A DNA stretch of 7,332 bases from Bacteroidales bacterium (GCA_031271725.1 JAISVE010000142.1:1-7332), one strand, 5' to 3'. Shown: positions 1-7,329, counted from the first letter of the stretch. The notes: generated by a model from the sequence alone, not told the origin. Program-made: numbers and translations.

Positions 1-38
1 ATTCTCACGTTCTATCAAATATTTCAAAAAATCAAATT

Positions 39-3000
39 ATGGCAAAAGAAAAGAAATTCATCACTTGTGACGGCAACGAAGCCGCAGCACGCATTGCTTA
101 CCTGTTCAGCGAAGCAGCAGCAATTTACCCTATAACCCCGTCATCACCCATTGCGGAACATATTGACGAATGGGCGGCACAAGGCAAGAAAAATATATTC
201 GGACAGAAAGTAAAAATAGTGGAGATGCAGAGTGAAGCAGGCGCGGCAGGCGCAATGCACGGCTCATTGCAATCAGGTGTTCTCACATCAACCTATACTG
301 CATCGCAGGGCTTACTGCTTATGATACCGAACATGTATAAAATGGCAGGCGAACTTCTGCCGGGCGTTTTCCACGTTACAGCCCGCACTTTGGCAACTCA
401 CGCACTTTCGATTTTCGGCGACCATTCCGACATATACGCTACACGTCAAACCGGTTTTGCACTTTTGGCATCTTCATCGGTGCAGGAAGCGCACGACTTG
501 GCAGGTGTGGCGCATCTTTCCGCATTAAAAGGGCGCATTCCGTTTTTGCATTTCTTTGACGGTTTTCGCACATCGCACGAAATACAAAAAATAGAAGAAT
601 TGCAGGCGGAAGACATCAAACACTTGTTAGATACAGAGGCATTGGAACGTTTCCGCAAAAGTGCCCTTAATCCCGAATACCCGGTTATACGCGGCACAGC
701 GCAAAATCCGGATGTGTTTTTCCAGGCACGCGAAGCAGGCAATAAATTTTACGATGCCTTGCCTGATATAGTAAATGCCTATATGCAGGAAACAGGTAAA
801 ATAACAGGACGTAATTACGCGCCTTTTACCTATTACGGTGCGAAAGACGCGGAACATATTATTATTGCAATGGGTTCAGTAACCGAAACAATAAAGGAAA
901 CGGTGGAATATCTCAACGCAAAGGGAGAAAAATTAGGCGTTATAACCGTACATCTCTATCGTCCGTTTTCAGTAAAATATCTAATGAATGTTATGCCTGA
1001 AACTGTTAAACGTATTTGTGTTTTGGACAGAACAAAAGAGAGCGGTGCAAACGGCGACCCTTTATATCTGGATGTTGTTGAAGCCTTCGCAAACTCGAAT
1101 AACGGTGCAACAAAGCCGCTGATTGTCGGTGGTCGTTACGGTTTAAGTTCCAAAGATACCACTCCCGCGCAAATAATCACAGTGTTCAACAATCTTAAAC
1201 AGGCAGAGCCGAAAAATCAATTTACGGTAGGTATTGTTGATGATGTAACTTTCCGCTCGTTGCCTCCAATGCCCGAAGTAAGCATTTCGCAAGGTGGAAT
1301 GTTTGAAGGTAAATTCTACGGACTCGGCGCAGACGGCACTGTGGGTGCAAATAAAAACTCCATTAAAATTATCGGCGAAACAACCGACAAATACTGTCAG
1401 GCATACTTCGCCTACGACAGCAAAAAATCAGGTGGATTCACCTGTTCGCATTTGCGTTTCGGCGATAAACCGATTTTGATGCCCTATCTTGTTACAACGC
1501 CCGATTTTGTTGCCTGCCATGTTGCTCCTTATGTCTTCAAATATGATATGCTTAAAGGACTTAAAGACGGCGGCACCTTTCTTTTAAATTCATGGTGGGA
1601 TGCGGAAGAAACCAAAAAGCAGTTGCCCCTTGCAATGAAGCGTTATATTGCCGAACACAATATAAAATTCTATATTATTAACGCTACAAAAATAGCGGAT
1701 GAAATCGGACTCGGCAATCGCACTAATACAATTCTGCAATCGGCATTTTTCAAAATTTCAGGCGTAATTCCTTACGAAATTGCGGTTAAGGAAATGAAGA
1801 AATTCATTGATAAAAGTTACGGCAAAAAAGGTGAGAATATTATTAAAATGAATTATGCTGCGGTGGATAGAGGTGTGGAATACGAACAAATTGCTGTTCC
1901 AAGCGAATGGGCAAGTTTGCAAGATGAAACATCAAGCTCCTGCCTGTTGCCTAACGACATCATAGATAAGCCTGACTTTATCAGGAATGTGGTTGATGTA
2001 ATCAATAATCAAGCAGGTGATGATTTGCCCGTGAGTACTTTTGTGGGACGTGAAGACGGCACTTTCCCTGTAGGCACTTCACGTTATGAAAAGCGCGGTA
2101 TTGCATCGCATATTCCTATATGGAATGCCGAAAAATGTATTCAGTGCAATCAGTGTGCCTACGTTTGTCCTCATGCCGCAATACGTCCGTTTTTAATGGA
2201 TGACGAAGAGCTGAAAGGAATTCCTGTTGAAACACCTACAGCCAAAGCAACAGGCAAAGAATTTGAGGGTTTGCAATACCGCATGCAATTGAGTTCGCTT
2301 GACTGTACGGGTTGCGGAAGTTGTGCCGAAGTATGTCCTTCAAAAGAAAAGGCATTGGTAATGCAACCCTTTGTTACGCCTTGCAAAAACGCCGTGCGTT
2401 GGGAATATATGAGCAAGAATGTAAGTTCAAAGGCATCGCTTGTCGAGATAGACAAGAATGTAAAAAACAGCCAGTTTGCAACGCCTTTATTTGAATTTTC
2501 GGGTGCTTGTGCCGGCTGCGGTGAAACACCGTATATCAAACTTATTACACAACTCTACGGCGACAGGATGATGGTTGCAAATGCAACAGGCTGTTCGTCT
2601 ATCTATGGCGGCTCTTGTCCCTCTATGCCATATTGCACAAACGAAAAAGGGCAGGGACCTTCATGGGCAAATTCGCTCTTTGAAGACAATGCCGAATACG
2701 GGCTCGGAATGGCACTCGGTGTAAACACAATGCGTGACCGTCTTGCAGACCTTATGCAACAGGGTTTAGGTTGTGAAAAATGCACGTCTGCACATAAAGA
2801 CTTGTTCAAACAGTGGCTCGAACACCGTGAAGATGCGGCAAAGACAAAAGAGATAGCAGAACAATTACTGCCTCTCGCCGAAGGCTGCAATTGCTCTACT
2901 TGTAAGGGTATTGTTGAATTGAAACAGTATCTTGTTAAAAAGTCAATATGGATTTTCGGTGGTGACGGCTGGGGTTACGACATTGGTTATGGCGGGCTTG

Positions 3001-3569
3001 ACCACGTTATTGCAAGTGGCGAAAACGTGAATATACTTGTAATGGATACGGAAGTATATTCCAATACCGGCGGGCAGGCATCAAAGGCAACTCCTGTGGG
3101 GGCTATTGCCAAATTTGCCGCTGCGGGTAAGAGAATACGCAAAAAAGATTTGGGCGCAATGGCAATGACCTACGGCTATGTTTATGTGGCGCAGGTTGCA
3201 ATGGGCGCAAATCAGGCGCAGTATCTGAAAGCAATCAAGGAAGCAGAAGCATATAACGGACCTTCTTTGATTATCGCTTATGCACCTTGTATTTCGCACG
3301 GCTTAAAAGCAGGTATGGAAAAGACTCAGGACGAGATGAAACGTGCCGTAGAATGCGGATATTGGCATCTCTGGCGTTACAACCCCACTACCGGTGAGTT
3401 TGTGATTGACAGCAAAGAGCCCGATTACAGTAAATTCCGTGAATTTATAATGGGTGAAGTGCGCTATAATTCGCTATTAAAGATGTATCCGGAACACGCC
3501 GAAGAACTCTTTAAGGCGGCAGAGGAAAACGCCAAGTGGCGCTATGAAAGTTACAGGAAGAGATTATAG
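39..3569 (+). CDS. nifJ: Pyruvate:ferredoxin (flavodoxin) oxidoreductase, single-chain
   Basis: This cytoplasmic enzyme of anaerobes oxidatively decarboxylates pyruvate with CoA to acetyl-CoA and CO2 and passes two electrons to ferredoxin or flavodoxin. The 1176 residues are full length for the homodimeric family. Seen in order: the pyrimidine-binding domain with YPITPSS (30-36), QSEAG with Glu66, and TAR with Arg116, matching the cofactor-contacting Thr, Glu and Arg of the Desulfovibrio africanus enzyme; a transketolase-C-like domain (about 265-400); the gamma domain (about 415-600); a two-cluster ferredoxin domain with Cys700/703/706/710 and Cys756/759/762/766; and the TPP domain with GGDGWGYDIGYGG (974-986) and YSNTGGQ (1007-1013). 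The proximal cluster ligands are Cys824, Cys827, Cys852 and Cys1084, spaced as in that enzyme. The ATG follows an A/T-rich leader with no Shine-Dalgarno box, and the N-terminus matches the usual Bacteroidota start. It is monocistronic here, ending at its own terminator. The window starts 38 bases upstream, so the promoter is not visible. Confidence 0.97.
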   Translation: MAKEKKFITCDGNEAAARIAYLFSEAAAIYPITPSSPIAEHIDEWAAQGKKNIFGQKVKIVEMQSEAGAAGAMHGSLQSGVLTSTYTASQGLLLMIPNMYKMAGELLPGVFHVTARTLATHALSIFGDHSDIYATRQTGFALLASSSVQEAHDLAGVAHLSALKGRIPFLHFFDGFRTSHEIQKIEELQAEDIKHLLDTEALERFRKSALNPEYPVIRGTAQNPDVFFQAREAGNKFYDALPDIVNAYMQETGKITGRNYAPFTYYGAKDAEHIIIAMGSVTETIKETVEYLNAKGEKLGVITVHLYRPFSVKYLMNVMPETVKRICVLDRTKESGANGDPLYLDVVEAFANSNNGATKPLIVGGRYGLSSKDTTPAQIITVFNNLKQAEPKNQFTVGIVDDVTFRSLPPMPEVSISQGGMFEGKFYGLGADGTVGANKNSIKIIGETTDKYCQAYFAYDSKKSGGFTCSHLRFGDKPILMPYLVTTPDFVACHVAPYVFKYDMLKGLKDGGTFLLNSWWDAEETKKQLPLAMKRYIAEHNIKFYIINATKIADEIGLGNRTNTILQSAFFKISGVIPYEIAVKEMKKFIDKSYGKKGENIIKMNYAAVDRGVEYEQIAVPSEWASLQDETSSSCLLPNDIIDKPDFIRNVVDVINNQAGDDLPVSTFVGREDGTFPVGTSRYEKRGIASHIPIWNAEKCIQCNQCAYVCPHAAIRPFLMDDEELKGIPVETPTAKATGKEFEGLQYRMQLSSLDCTGCGSCAEVCPSKEKALVMQPFVTPCKNAVRWEYMSKNVSSKASLVEIDKNVKNSQFATPLFEFSGACAGCGETPYIKLITQLYGDRMMVANATGCSSIYGGSCPSMPYCTNEKGQGPSWANSLFEDNAEYGLGMALGVNTMRDRLADLMQQGLGCEKCTSAHKDLFKQWLEHREDAAKTKEIAEQLLPLAEGCNCSTCKGIVELKQYLVKKSIWIFGGDGWGYDIGYGGLDHVIASGENVNILVMDTEVYSNTGGQASKATPVGAIAKFAAAGKRIRKKDLGAMAMTYGYVYVAQVAMGANQAQYLKAIKEAEAYNGPSLIIAYAPCISHGLKAGMEKTQDEMKRAVECGYWHLWRYNPTTGEFVIDSKEPDYSKFREFIMGEVRYNSLLKMYPEHAEELFKAAEENAKWRYESYRKRL

Positions 3570-3595
3570 TTAGTTAGATAGAAATCCCTTATAGA

Positions 3596-3629
3596 AGTCC
3601 TCGGCATTTTGTCGGGGACTTTTTGTTTT
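3596..3629 (+). terminator. Intrinsic terminator of nifJ
   Basis: A 10-base-pair stem at 3596-3620 (AGTCCTCGGC pairs with GTCGGGGACT, with two G-T wobbles) closes a five-base ATTTT loop and runs directly into a T-rich tract at 3620-3629. It starts 27 bases after the nifJ stop. On the opposite strand the hairpin is not followed by a T-run, so it should not work well as a terminator for the convergent dnaJ transcript. The rest of the convergent gap, 3630-3691, shows nothing clear. Confidence 0.9.
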
Positions 3630-3691
3630 AAATACTTATGTTTGCAGGGTTCGGGATGCTTGAAGATTTGGAGTGGTTGTAAACGGCAACA

Positions 3692-5377
3692 TTATATAAA
3701 TTGAATTACAGTGGCAATTTCGTTGCGGTTTTTTGCCGGTACTGTCGATAGCAATTCATATTTACGACCGTCAACCATAACAAAATCGCTGTTAAGCAGC
3801 ACAGGGCTTTGCACTCCGAGAGTTATAAAATCATCATAAACCACAAGCACTGCGGGCATTCGCAAAATCTCACGTACAAGGAAACCAAGCATAATCATTC
3901 TGTCGCGCTCATCACCACCTTTTGTGAGTATCATTTCCTCGGGAAACAAATATTTTCCGCTTACTTTTGCCCGTTGCTTTTCCGCATCCGTGAACTGTTT
4001 TGCAACAAATGCCTGCAATGAGGCAAGAGTTTGAGTGTCGCCGAGTTTAGCCTTGATTGTTTTCAACAGCAGAGTACCGATTCCGCTTTGCGTATATACA
4101 CCAATTTGACTGTTGGGAAATGTTTTGTAGATTGCCGACAGCCGCGCATCATACACAAGACCATTGCTTGACTTTTCGTAAATATGAGGTAATTTACATT
4201 CTGCCGCTTTCCAGTGTACCATTACAGGCATTGTTGCCGAAGCATGACTGAAATCGTATGTATAAAGGCTTATGTTTTTTTGCCTTGCCGATAATTTTTC
4301 AGGCAGATAATAATTCTTCTCATTAAGCGTTAGAGTGGGGTAGTCGTAAACTTTTTCATAGTAGGGATAAAGCATAACAAGGGCAGATTCCTTGCCTTCC
4401 CCCTTGCGTGCAAGACGCACGTCATATCCGCAATGATTAAGCATAAAACAACTGAAAACTTTTTGAGTATAGCCTGTTTTATCTTTAGGATACAGCACCT
4501 TTGATAATTCGCTCACAATTTCACAAACCGATATATCAGACAGTTTATAATTGTTTTTATGATCGATGATTTGATACAGTAATATTTGATACGGAGCCTC
4601 GGAAAGGCGTGTCCAGAAGCGCGAAATTGCTTTTTCGTCTGCGGAACTGCCCATACCCATTTGCGTGATGCTTTTATTAAAGATAAACTCAAATTTTACT
4701 CCGTAAAGTGTTGCGGTTGCACTTTCTTTTTTTAGCAGTTCTTTGATTTTTTCCTGTGATATTTCAGGTGTATATTCTTCTGGAGTATGCTCGAAAGTAT
4801 GTATTTCTTCTGCAACAGCGCATGGCATTTCACCGGTGTTTAGTACCGCTTCAAGGGTACGCACACTGCTGAATGTTTGTGAAGGAGTTGCTGTCAGTGT
4901 GTATTGTTGCCATTTTGTAATGTTGAGTTCCTTGGCAAAGTCGGCGTTGTTCTGGCGTTCCTGTTCTGCAAAACTGCCGACTATATTTGATTTTATTTTT
5001 GTGTTGAACCAGACTGTTGCTTCTTCTTTTGCTTGCTTAAAACCCTCCTTTGTTTTTTCTACCACTTGCTTGCCTGTTTCCTTTACTTGTTGATATTGCT
5101 CTTTACCGTATTCCTTAATCTCTTGTGCAGCTTCTTTTGCCTGCTCTTTGCCTTTGTCAATAAGGGTAGGGGATTTTTCTTCCTGTTCAAGCGTATCGGC
5201 TTGCGGGATTTGCTCGGCAGAGGCAGTGGTATCTGTTTTTGCAGATGCAGTGGTATCGGCAGTTATTGTGGGATTTTCGACAGTGTTTTGTTGTTGCATT
5301 GCCGCATTTGCCCTGTATGGAGTTAATGCGCAGAGTGAACACATGAGCAAGGTTATAACGCCAAAATATTCTTTCAT
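3692..5377 (-). CDS. Possible separate exported protein from internal ATG (561 aa)
   Basis: This is an alternative product in the same frame as dnaJ, starting at codon 394. From that Met the protein begins [18 protein letters not shown] and continues to TPYRANA|A, which reads as a type I signal peptide with an AxA cleavage site after residue 418 of the fused numbering. The mature part would be about 536 residues, exported to the periplasm or beyond. Its blocks recall a Bacteroidota family of signal-peptide-bearing transglutaminase-like hypothetical proteins: [11 protein letters not shown] (646-656), [12 protein letters not shown] (704-715), [16 protein letters not shown] (736-751), LFPEE (870-874) and VMVDGRKYE (926-934). 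This is recall of the pattern, not a search result. Only the weakly purine-rich TTTGAAAGA precedes the ATG, but initiation in this phylum needs little Shine-Dalgarno pairing. ATGA at 5374-5377 also holds a TGA in another frame. Function is unknown. Confidence refers to independent translation. Confidence 0.4.
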   Translation of the reverse strand: MKEYFGVITLLMCSLCALTPYRANAAMQQQNTVENPTITADTTASAKTDTTASAEQIPQADTLEQEEKSPTLIDKGKEQAKEAAQEIKEYGKEQYQQVKETGKQVVEKTKEGFKQAKEEATVWFNTKIKSNIVGSFAEQERQNNADFAKELNITKWQQYTLTATPSQTFSSVRTLEAVLNTGEMPCAVAEEIHTFEHTPEEYTPEISQEKIKELLKKESATATLYGVKFEFIFNKSITQMGMGSSADEKAISRFWTRLSEAPYQILLYQIIDHKNNYKLSDISVCEIVSELSKVLYPKDKTGYTQKVFSCFMLNHCGYDVRLARKGEGKESALVMLYPYYEKVYDYPTLTLNEKNYYLPEKLSARQKNISLYTYDFSHASATMPVMVHWKAAECKLPHIYEKSSNGLVYDARLSAIYKTFPNSQIGVYTQSGIGTLLLKTIKAKLGDTQTLASLQAFVAKQFTDAEKQRAKVSGKYLFPEEMILTKGGDERDRMIMLGFLVREILRMPAVLVVYDDFITLGVQSPVLLNSDFVMVDGRKYELLSTVPAKNRNEIATVIQFI

Positions 5378-6556
5378 TCTTTCAAAGAATCCGGGATCTT
5401 TTTTGTCAAAATTAGGTTTCATCATATCCATATCTTTTGTTTTTGCAAGCCACTCCTTTTCTTCTTTTGAAAGATGTTTTGGAATCCACACATTTACGTT
5501 CACAATCATATCACCTTTTGGCTGAAAGCCCTGTACATCGGGTATTCCCTTTCCGCGCAGGCGCAAAAGTTTTCCGGCTGGTGTTCCGGCGTCGACTTTT
5601 ATACGCGCCTTTCCGCCGATAACAGGTATTTCTGCTGTTGTGCCGAGTGCTGCATCGGCAAAACTTATATGCAGGTCATAATGCAGATTGCGTCCGTCTC
5701 GCTTAAACAGTTCGTGCGGAATTTCGCTTATGCGTACGATTAAATCGCCGGCAATACCTCCTCGTGGTGCGGCGTTGCCTTTGCCTGTCATTGACAGTTC
5801 AATGCCTTCGGCTACTCCTGCGGGAATTTTTATTGTTACGGTTTCTTCGCTTTCTTTTAGTCCTGTACCGTTACACTCCTTGCATTTTTCGGTAATTATT
5901 TCACCGGTGCCGCCGCATTGCGGACATATACTTGATTGCTGTATTATGCCGAAGATAGACTGTGTTTGCTGTATAATTTGTCCTCTACCGTGGCAAGTGG
6001 GGCATTGCTTGTGGGCGTTGCCCCCTGCTTCGCCATTGCCGTTGCAGGCTTTGCAAGGGTTTTGTTTCTTGATTTTTATTTTCTTTTCTACGCCGTTTGC
6101 AATTTCTTCAAGGGTGAGTTTGAGGTTTATCCGCAAGTTTGTGCCTCGCCTGATAGGTTTTCTGCCGTATCCGCTGTTTCCGCCGAAACCGCTGCTGAAA
6201 TTGCCTCCGAAATTGGAAGTAAATCTGCTGAAATGTCCGCCAAATCCGAGGTCTTCAAAAATATCGTGGAAATGGGTGAATATGTCGTTTACGTTATCAA
6301 ATCCGCCGAAACCGCCGCCGGCTGCGCTACCTACGCCTGCATGTCCGAATTGGTCGTAGCGTGCGCGTTTCTGCTGGTCGCTTAATACTTCGTATGCTTC
6401 GGCTGCTTCCTTGAATTTTTCTTCCGCTTCCTTGTTGTCGGGATTGCGGTCTGGGTGGTATTGCAAAGCGAGTTTGCGGTATGCTTTTTTTAATTCGTCT
6501 GCGTTTGCGGTTTTCGCAACGCCGAGAACTTCATAATAATCTCTTTTTTCTGCCAT
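3692..6556 (-). CDS. dnaJ: DnaJ fused in frame to signal-anchor and degenerate transglutaminase-like domain
   Basis: Residues 1-398 are a complete class A DnaJ, the J-protein that delivers unfolded clients to DnaK and stimulates its ATPase. Seen: the J domain (4-70) with HPD at 34-36; a G/F-rich linker (71-131); four CxxCxGxG zinc motifs beginning at Cys168, Cys185, Cys211 and Cys225; C-terminal substrate-binding domains (about 232-360); and the ending [10 protein letters not shown], comparable to the FFDxVKKFF ending of E. coli DnaJ. No stop follows. The frame continues through a hydrophobic segment (399-412), an ANA|A cleavage-like site (416-419), a T/A/S-rich linker, a helix of 11-residue repeats (467-510) and a large domain (about 540-954) resembling secreted Bacteroidota transglutaminase-like proteins. 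A normal DnaJ is about 370-400 residues, so 954 is exceptional. The gene lies 206 bases downstream of grpE on the same strand. The DnaJ identity is certain. Whether the fusion is one polypeptide, two overlapping products or a sequence error is open. Confidence 0.93.
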   Translation of the reverse strand: MAEKRDYYEVLGVAKTANADELKKAYRKLALQYHPDRNPDNKEAEEKFKEAAEAYEVLSDQQKRARYDQFGHAGVGSAAGGGFGGFDNVNDIFTHFHDIFEDLGFGGHFSRFTSNFGGNFSSGFGGNSGYGRKPIRRGTNLRINLKLTLEEIANGVEKKIKIKKQNPCKACNGNGEAGGNAHKQCPTCHGRGQIIQQTQSIFGIIQQSSICPQCGGTGEIITEKCKECNGTGLKESEETVTIKIPAGVAEGIELSMTGKGNAAPRGGIAGDLIVRISEIPHELFKRDGRNLHYDLHISFADAALGTTAEIPVIGGKARIKVDAGTPAGKLLRLRGKGIPDVQGFQPKGDMIVNVNVWIPKHLSKEEKEWLAKTKDMDMMKPNFDKKDPGFFERMKEYFGVITLLMCSLCALTPYRANAAMQQQNTVENPTITADTTASAKTDTTASAEQIPQADTLEQEEKSPTLIDKGKEQAKEAAQEIKEYGKEQYQQVKETGKQVVEKTKEGFKQAKEEATVWFNTKIKSNIVGSFAEQERQNNADFAKELNITKWQQYTLTATPSQTFSSVRTLEAVLNTGEMPCAVAEEIHTFEHTPEEYTPEISQEKIKELLKKESATATLYGVKFEFIFNKSITQMGMGSSADEKAISRFWTRLSEAPYQILLYQIIDHKNNYKLSDISVCEIVSELSKVLYPKDKTGYTQKVFSCFMLNHCGYDVRLARKGEGKESALVMLYPYYEKVYDYPTLTLNEKNYYLPEKLSARQKNISLYTYDFSHASATMPVMVHWKAAECKLPHIYEKSSNGLVYDARLSAIYKTFPNSQIGVYTQSGIGTLLLKTIKAKLGDTQTLASLQAFVAKQFTDAEKQRAKVSGKYLFPEEMILTKGGDERDRMIMLGFLVREILRMPAVLVVYDDFITLGVQSPVLLNSDFVMVDGRKYELLSTVPAKNRNEIATVIQFI
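3737..4009 (-). other. Degenerate transglutaminase-like core, catalytic residues apparently lost
   Basis: Residues about 850-940 follow the order expected of the transglutaminase/papain-like fold in secreted Bacteroidota proteins: an aromatic helix, an FPEE block, a (S/N)DCEDR block, a hydrophobic helix, Y-x-x-H, and a VxVDGKKYxxCDPT block. Here the blocks read LFPEE (870-874), GGDERDR (880-886), FLVREIL (892-898), YDDFITLGV (907-915) and [13 protein letters not shown] (926-938). The catalytic Cys position is Glu883, the His position Phe910 and the Asp position Ser937. The scaffold is kept while the chemistry looks lost, which suggests a binding or structural role. The family pattern is from memory, so the match is an inference. 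Confidence 0.55.
5027..5158 (-). repeat. Four 11-residue LEA-like helical repeats
   Basis: Residues 467-510 divide exactly into four 11-mers with pattern xxxKExxK[EQ]xx: [33 protein letters not shown] and [11 protein letters not shown]. Lys4-Glu5 and Lys8 are invariant. An 11-residue period with Lys and Glu at fixed places is typical of group 3 LEA and apolipoprotein-like amphipathic helices, which lie on membranes or stay disordered until dried or bound. Here the helix links the export signal to the globular C-terminal domain, so a spacer or an envelope or peptidoglycan-facing helix is equally plausible. The repeat is seen directly; the role is inferred. Confidence 0.8.
5216..5257 (-). repeat. 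Two DTTASA repeats in a T/A/S-rich linker
   Basis: The hexapeptide DTTASA occurs twice (residues 434-439 and 442-447), separated by KT, and the DNA is almost identical between copies (GATACCACTGC is shared). It lies just after the predicted cleavage site in a disordered-looking stretch rich in T, A, S, Q and E (about 419-460). It is a short internal duplication in a linker, with no function that can be read from it. Confidence 0.75.
5303..5377 (-). other. Signal peptide or signal-anchor inside the dnaJ frame
   Basis: Residues 394-418 of the fused frame have the three parts of a signal peptide: a short polar start (MKEY), a hydrophobic core of about 14 residues (399-412) and a polar end TPYRANA before Ala419. 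The polar start carries only one Lys and one Glu, weaker than usual, because it is also the conserved C-terminus of DnaJ. If ribosomes start at Met394 it would be a cleavable signal. If they start at the dnaJ ATG it would lie in mid-chain, where it could act as an uncleaved or cleaved anchor that leaves DnaJ in the cytoplasm. The two cysteines (406, 409) are not in a standard lipobox. Confidence 0.7.
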
Positions 6557-6580
6557 GTGTTTTTCTAATCGCTAATTTCG

Positions 6581-6589
6581 CAAATTATA
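6581..6589 (-). promoter_or_regulatory. Possible -10/-7 promoter element for dnaJ
   Basis: On the minus strand TATAATTTG lies 24-32 bases upstream of the dnaJ ATG. It contains a perfect TATAAT and is one base off the spacing of the Bacteroidota -7 element TAnnTTTG. No convincing -33/-35 partner is seen. It overlaps a palindrome, TAATTTCGCAAATTA, at 6573-6587. If real, dnaJ could be transcribed apart from grpE. Confidence 0.3.
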
Positions 6590-6595
6590 CTGAAT

Positions 6596-6684
6596 TTCGG
6601 TCGAAGTCCGTGTTATTGCTGTTTTGTAAAATATCGTCTGCTAAAATTCGTAACTCGCTACGCTGCACTTCGCTCGAACGTCCG
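6596..6684. repeat. Degenerate direct repeat flanking the inverted repeat
   Basis: TTCGGTCGAAGTCCG (6596-6610) recurs as TTCGCTCGAACGTCCG (6669-6684), with one substitution and one inserted base, 73 bases apart. The second copy runs into the right arm of the inverted repeat. Together they suggest a decayed or nested intergenic repeat rather than plain spacer. Confidence 0.45.
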
Positions 6685-6697
6685 AATTTTAACGCAG
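6638..6697. repeat. Imperfect inverted repeat in the grpE-dnaJ gap
   Basis: The left arm CTGC-TAAAATTCG (6638-6650) pairs with the right arm CGAATTTTA-AC-GCAG (6683-6697): 13 base pairs with a two-base bulge. The enclosed 32 bases are rich in CGCT (three direct copies) and do not form an obvious inner stem. On the grpE-dnaJ transcript this would be a large stem-loop without a following T-run, so it is more likely an RNA processing or stabilising structure, or a mobile intergenic repeat, than an intrinsic terminator. Confidence 0.6.
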
Positions 6698-6762
6698 CCA
6701 ACATTTAACAAAATTACGCAAACACTCCCACTCCCTCAATTCCGTTATAATTTGCTATACCA

Positions 6763-7296
6763 TCATTCACCAACTATCACCTTAGCGTAGCGGATAACTT
6801 TATCGTTTAATTTGTAACCTTTTTCAATTACATCAACTACAGTTCCCTTGCAGGATTTATCCTGAACGGGGGTGTTTGCAACTGCTTCGCTTGTTGCTTC
6901 ATCAAATTTTTCACCGAGAACTTCTATAGCGGACACTCCTTTTGCCGAAAGGATTTTTTGAAATTTTTGATAGATAAGTTTAATACCTTCTGTTTGTTCG
7001 TCAGCCTTGTTTTCCATTGCTTTGAGTGCGCGTTCAAAGTCGTCTATAACCGGTAACAGATCTGTAATTGTATCCTCTGCCGCACTTTGAAGCATTTCCA
7101 GCTTTTCTTTCATACTGCGTCTGCGGAAGTTGTCAAATTCCGCCACAAGGCGCAGGTATTTGTCGTTACATTGCGTCAACTCATCTTGCAGTGATGGCTC
7201 TTGCTGTTCTTGCTGCTCTAATTCTTCACTCTGTTCCGCCTGCTGTTCGTGTTGCGGCAGCTCCTTCTCCTTTTCCTCAATATCTTCTTTTTTCAT
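6763..7296 (-). CDS. grpE: GrpE, nucleotide exchange factor of DnaK
   Basis: GrpE is a cytoplasmic dimer that opens the DnaK nucleotide-binding domain to release ADP, resetting the chaperone after DnaJ-driven hydrolysis. The 177 residues are of normal length. Seen: a low-complexity N-terminus of Glu and Gln (3-40), usually disordered; the long dimer helix with YLRLVAEFDNFRRR (47-60); LLPVIDDFERAL (80-91); and a C-terminal beta domain ending in EKGYKLNDKVIRYAKVIVGE (158-177), the most conserved signature. The usual HEAV of the beta domain is SEAV (136-139), so a normally conserved His is Ser. The ATG is preceded by A/T-rich sequence without a clear ribosome binding site. It is the first visible gene of the grpE-dnaJ pair. 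The 206-base gap to dnaJ is long for this operon and is filled by repeats. Confidence 0.96.
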   Translation of the reverse strand: MKKEDIEEKEKELPQHEQQAEQSEELEQQEQQEPSLQDELTQCNDKYLRLVAEFDNFRRRSMKEKLEMLQSAAEDTITDLLPVIDDFERALKAMENKADEQTEGIKLIYQKFQKILSAKGVSAIEVLGEKFDEATSEAVANTPVQDKSCKGTVVDVIEKGYKLNDKVIRYAKVIVGE

Positions 7297-7315
7297 AACT
7301 CTAATAATAACCTCT

Positions 7316-7329
7316 TATAAAAATTTATA
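7316..7329 (-). promoter_or_regulatory. Possible promoter -7 element for grpE
   Basis: A perfect A/T palindrome (TATAAA-AA-TTTATA on the plus strand) sits 20-33 bases upstream of the grpE start. Read toward grpE it contains TAAATTTT, seven of eight positions of the Bacteroidota -7 consensus TAnnTTTG. The -33 partner would lie beyond the window edge, so it cannot be tested here. No CIRCE heat-shock operator is visible. Confidence 0.3.

Noticed and set aside
2772..2905. Extra Cys pairs in the PFOR TPP domain (Cys912/915 and Cys950/952/955) as a fourth metal site
   Set aside because: I recall similar cysteines in ordinary Bacteroidota PFOR sequences in this insert, so this does not look special to this gene.
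3596..3629. Hairpin as a bidirectional terminator that also ends the dnaJ transcript
   Set aside because: The minus-strand reading is followed by TCTATAAGGG rather than a T-run, so only the nifJ direction is supported.
5330..5365. Lipoprotein signal around Cys406 or Cys409
   Set aside because: The residues before each Cys (LLM and CSL) do not fit the lipobox [LVI][AST][GA]C, and a better AxA type I site follows.
5374..5377. ATGA stop-start overlap as the true end of dnaJ
   Set aside because: The TGA is in another frame. Using it would need an indel upstream, yet the DnaJ C-terminal motif FFERMKEYF is correct in the current frame, so a simple missed frameshift there is unlikely. It is still worth checking in reads.
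5033..5525. Plus-strand frames of 97-125 codons opposite the linker and repeat region
   Set aside because: The Cys/Phe/Leu-rich translations are the complement of Lys/Glu-rich codons. They are not plausible genes.
5688..6385. Long plus-strand open frames (223 and 149 codons) opposite dnaJ
   Set aside because: They mirror the DnaJ zinc-finger and G/F codons, giving Pro/Leu- and Ala/Val-rich translations with no domain and no start context. They are shadows of the real gene.
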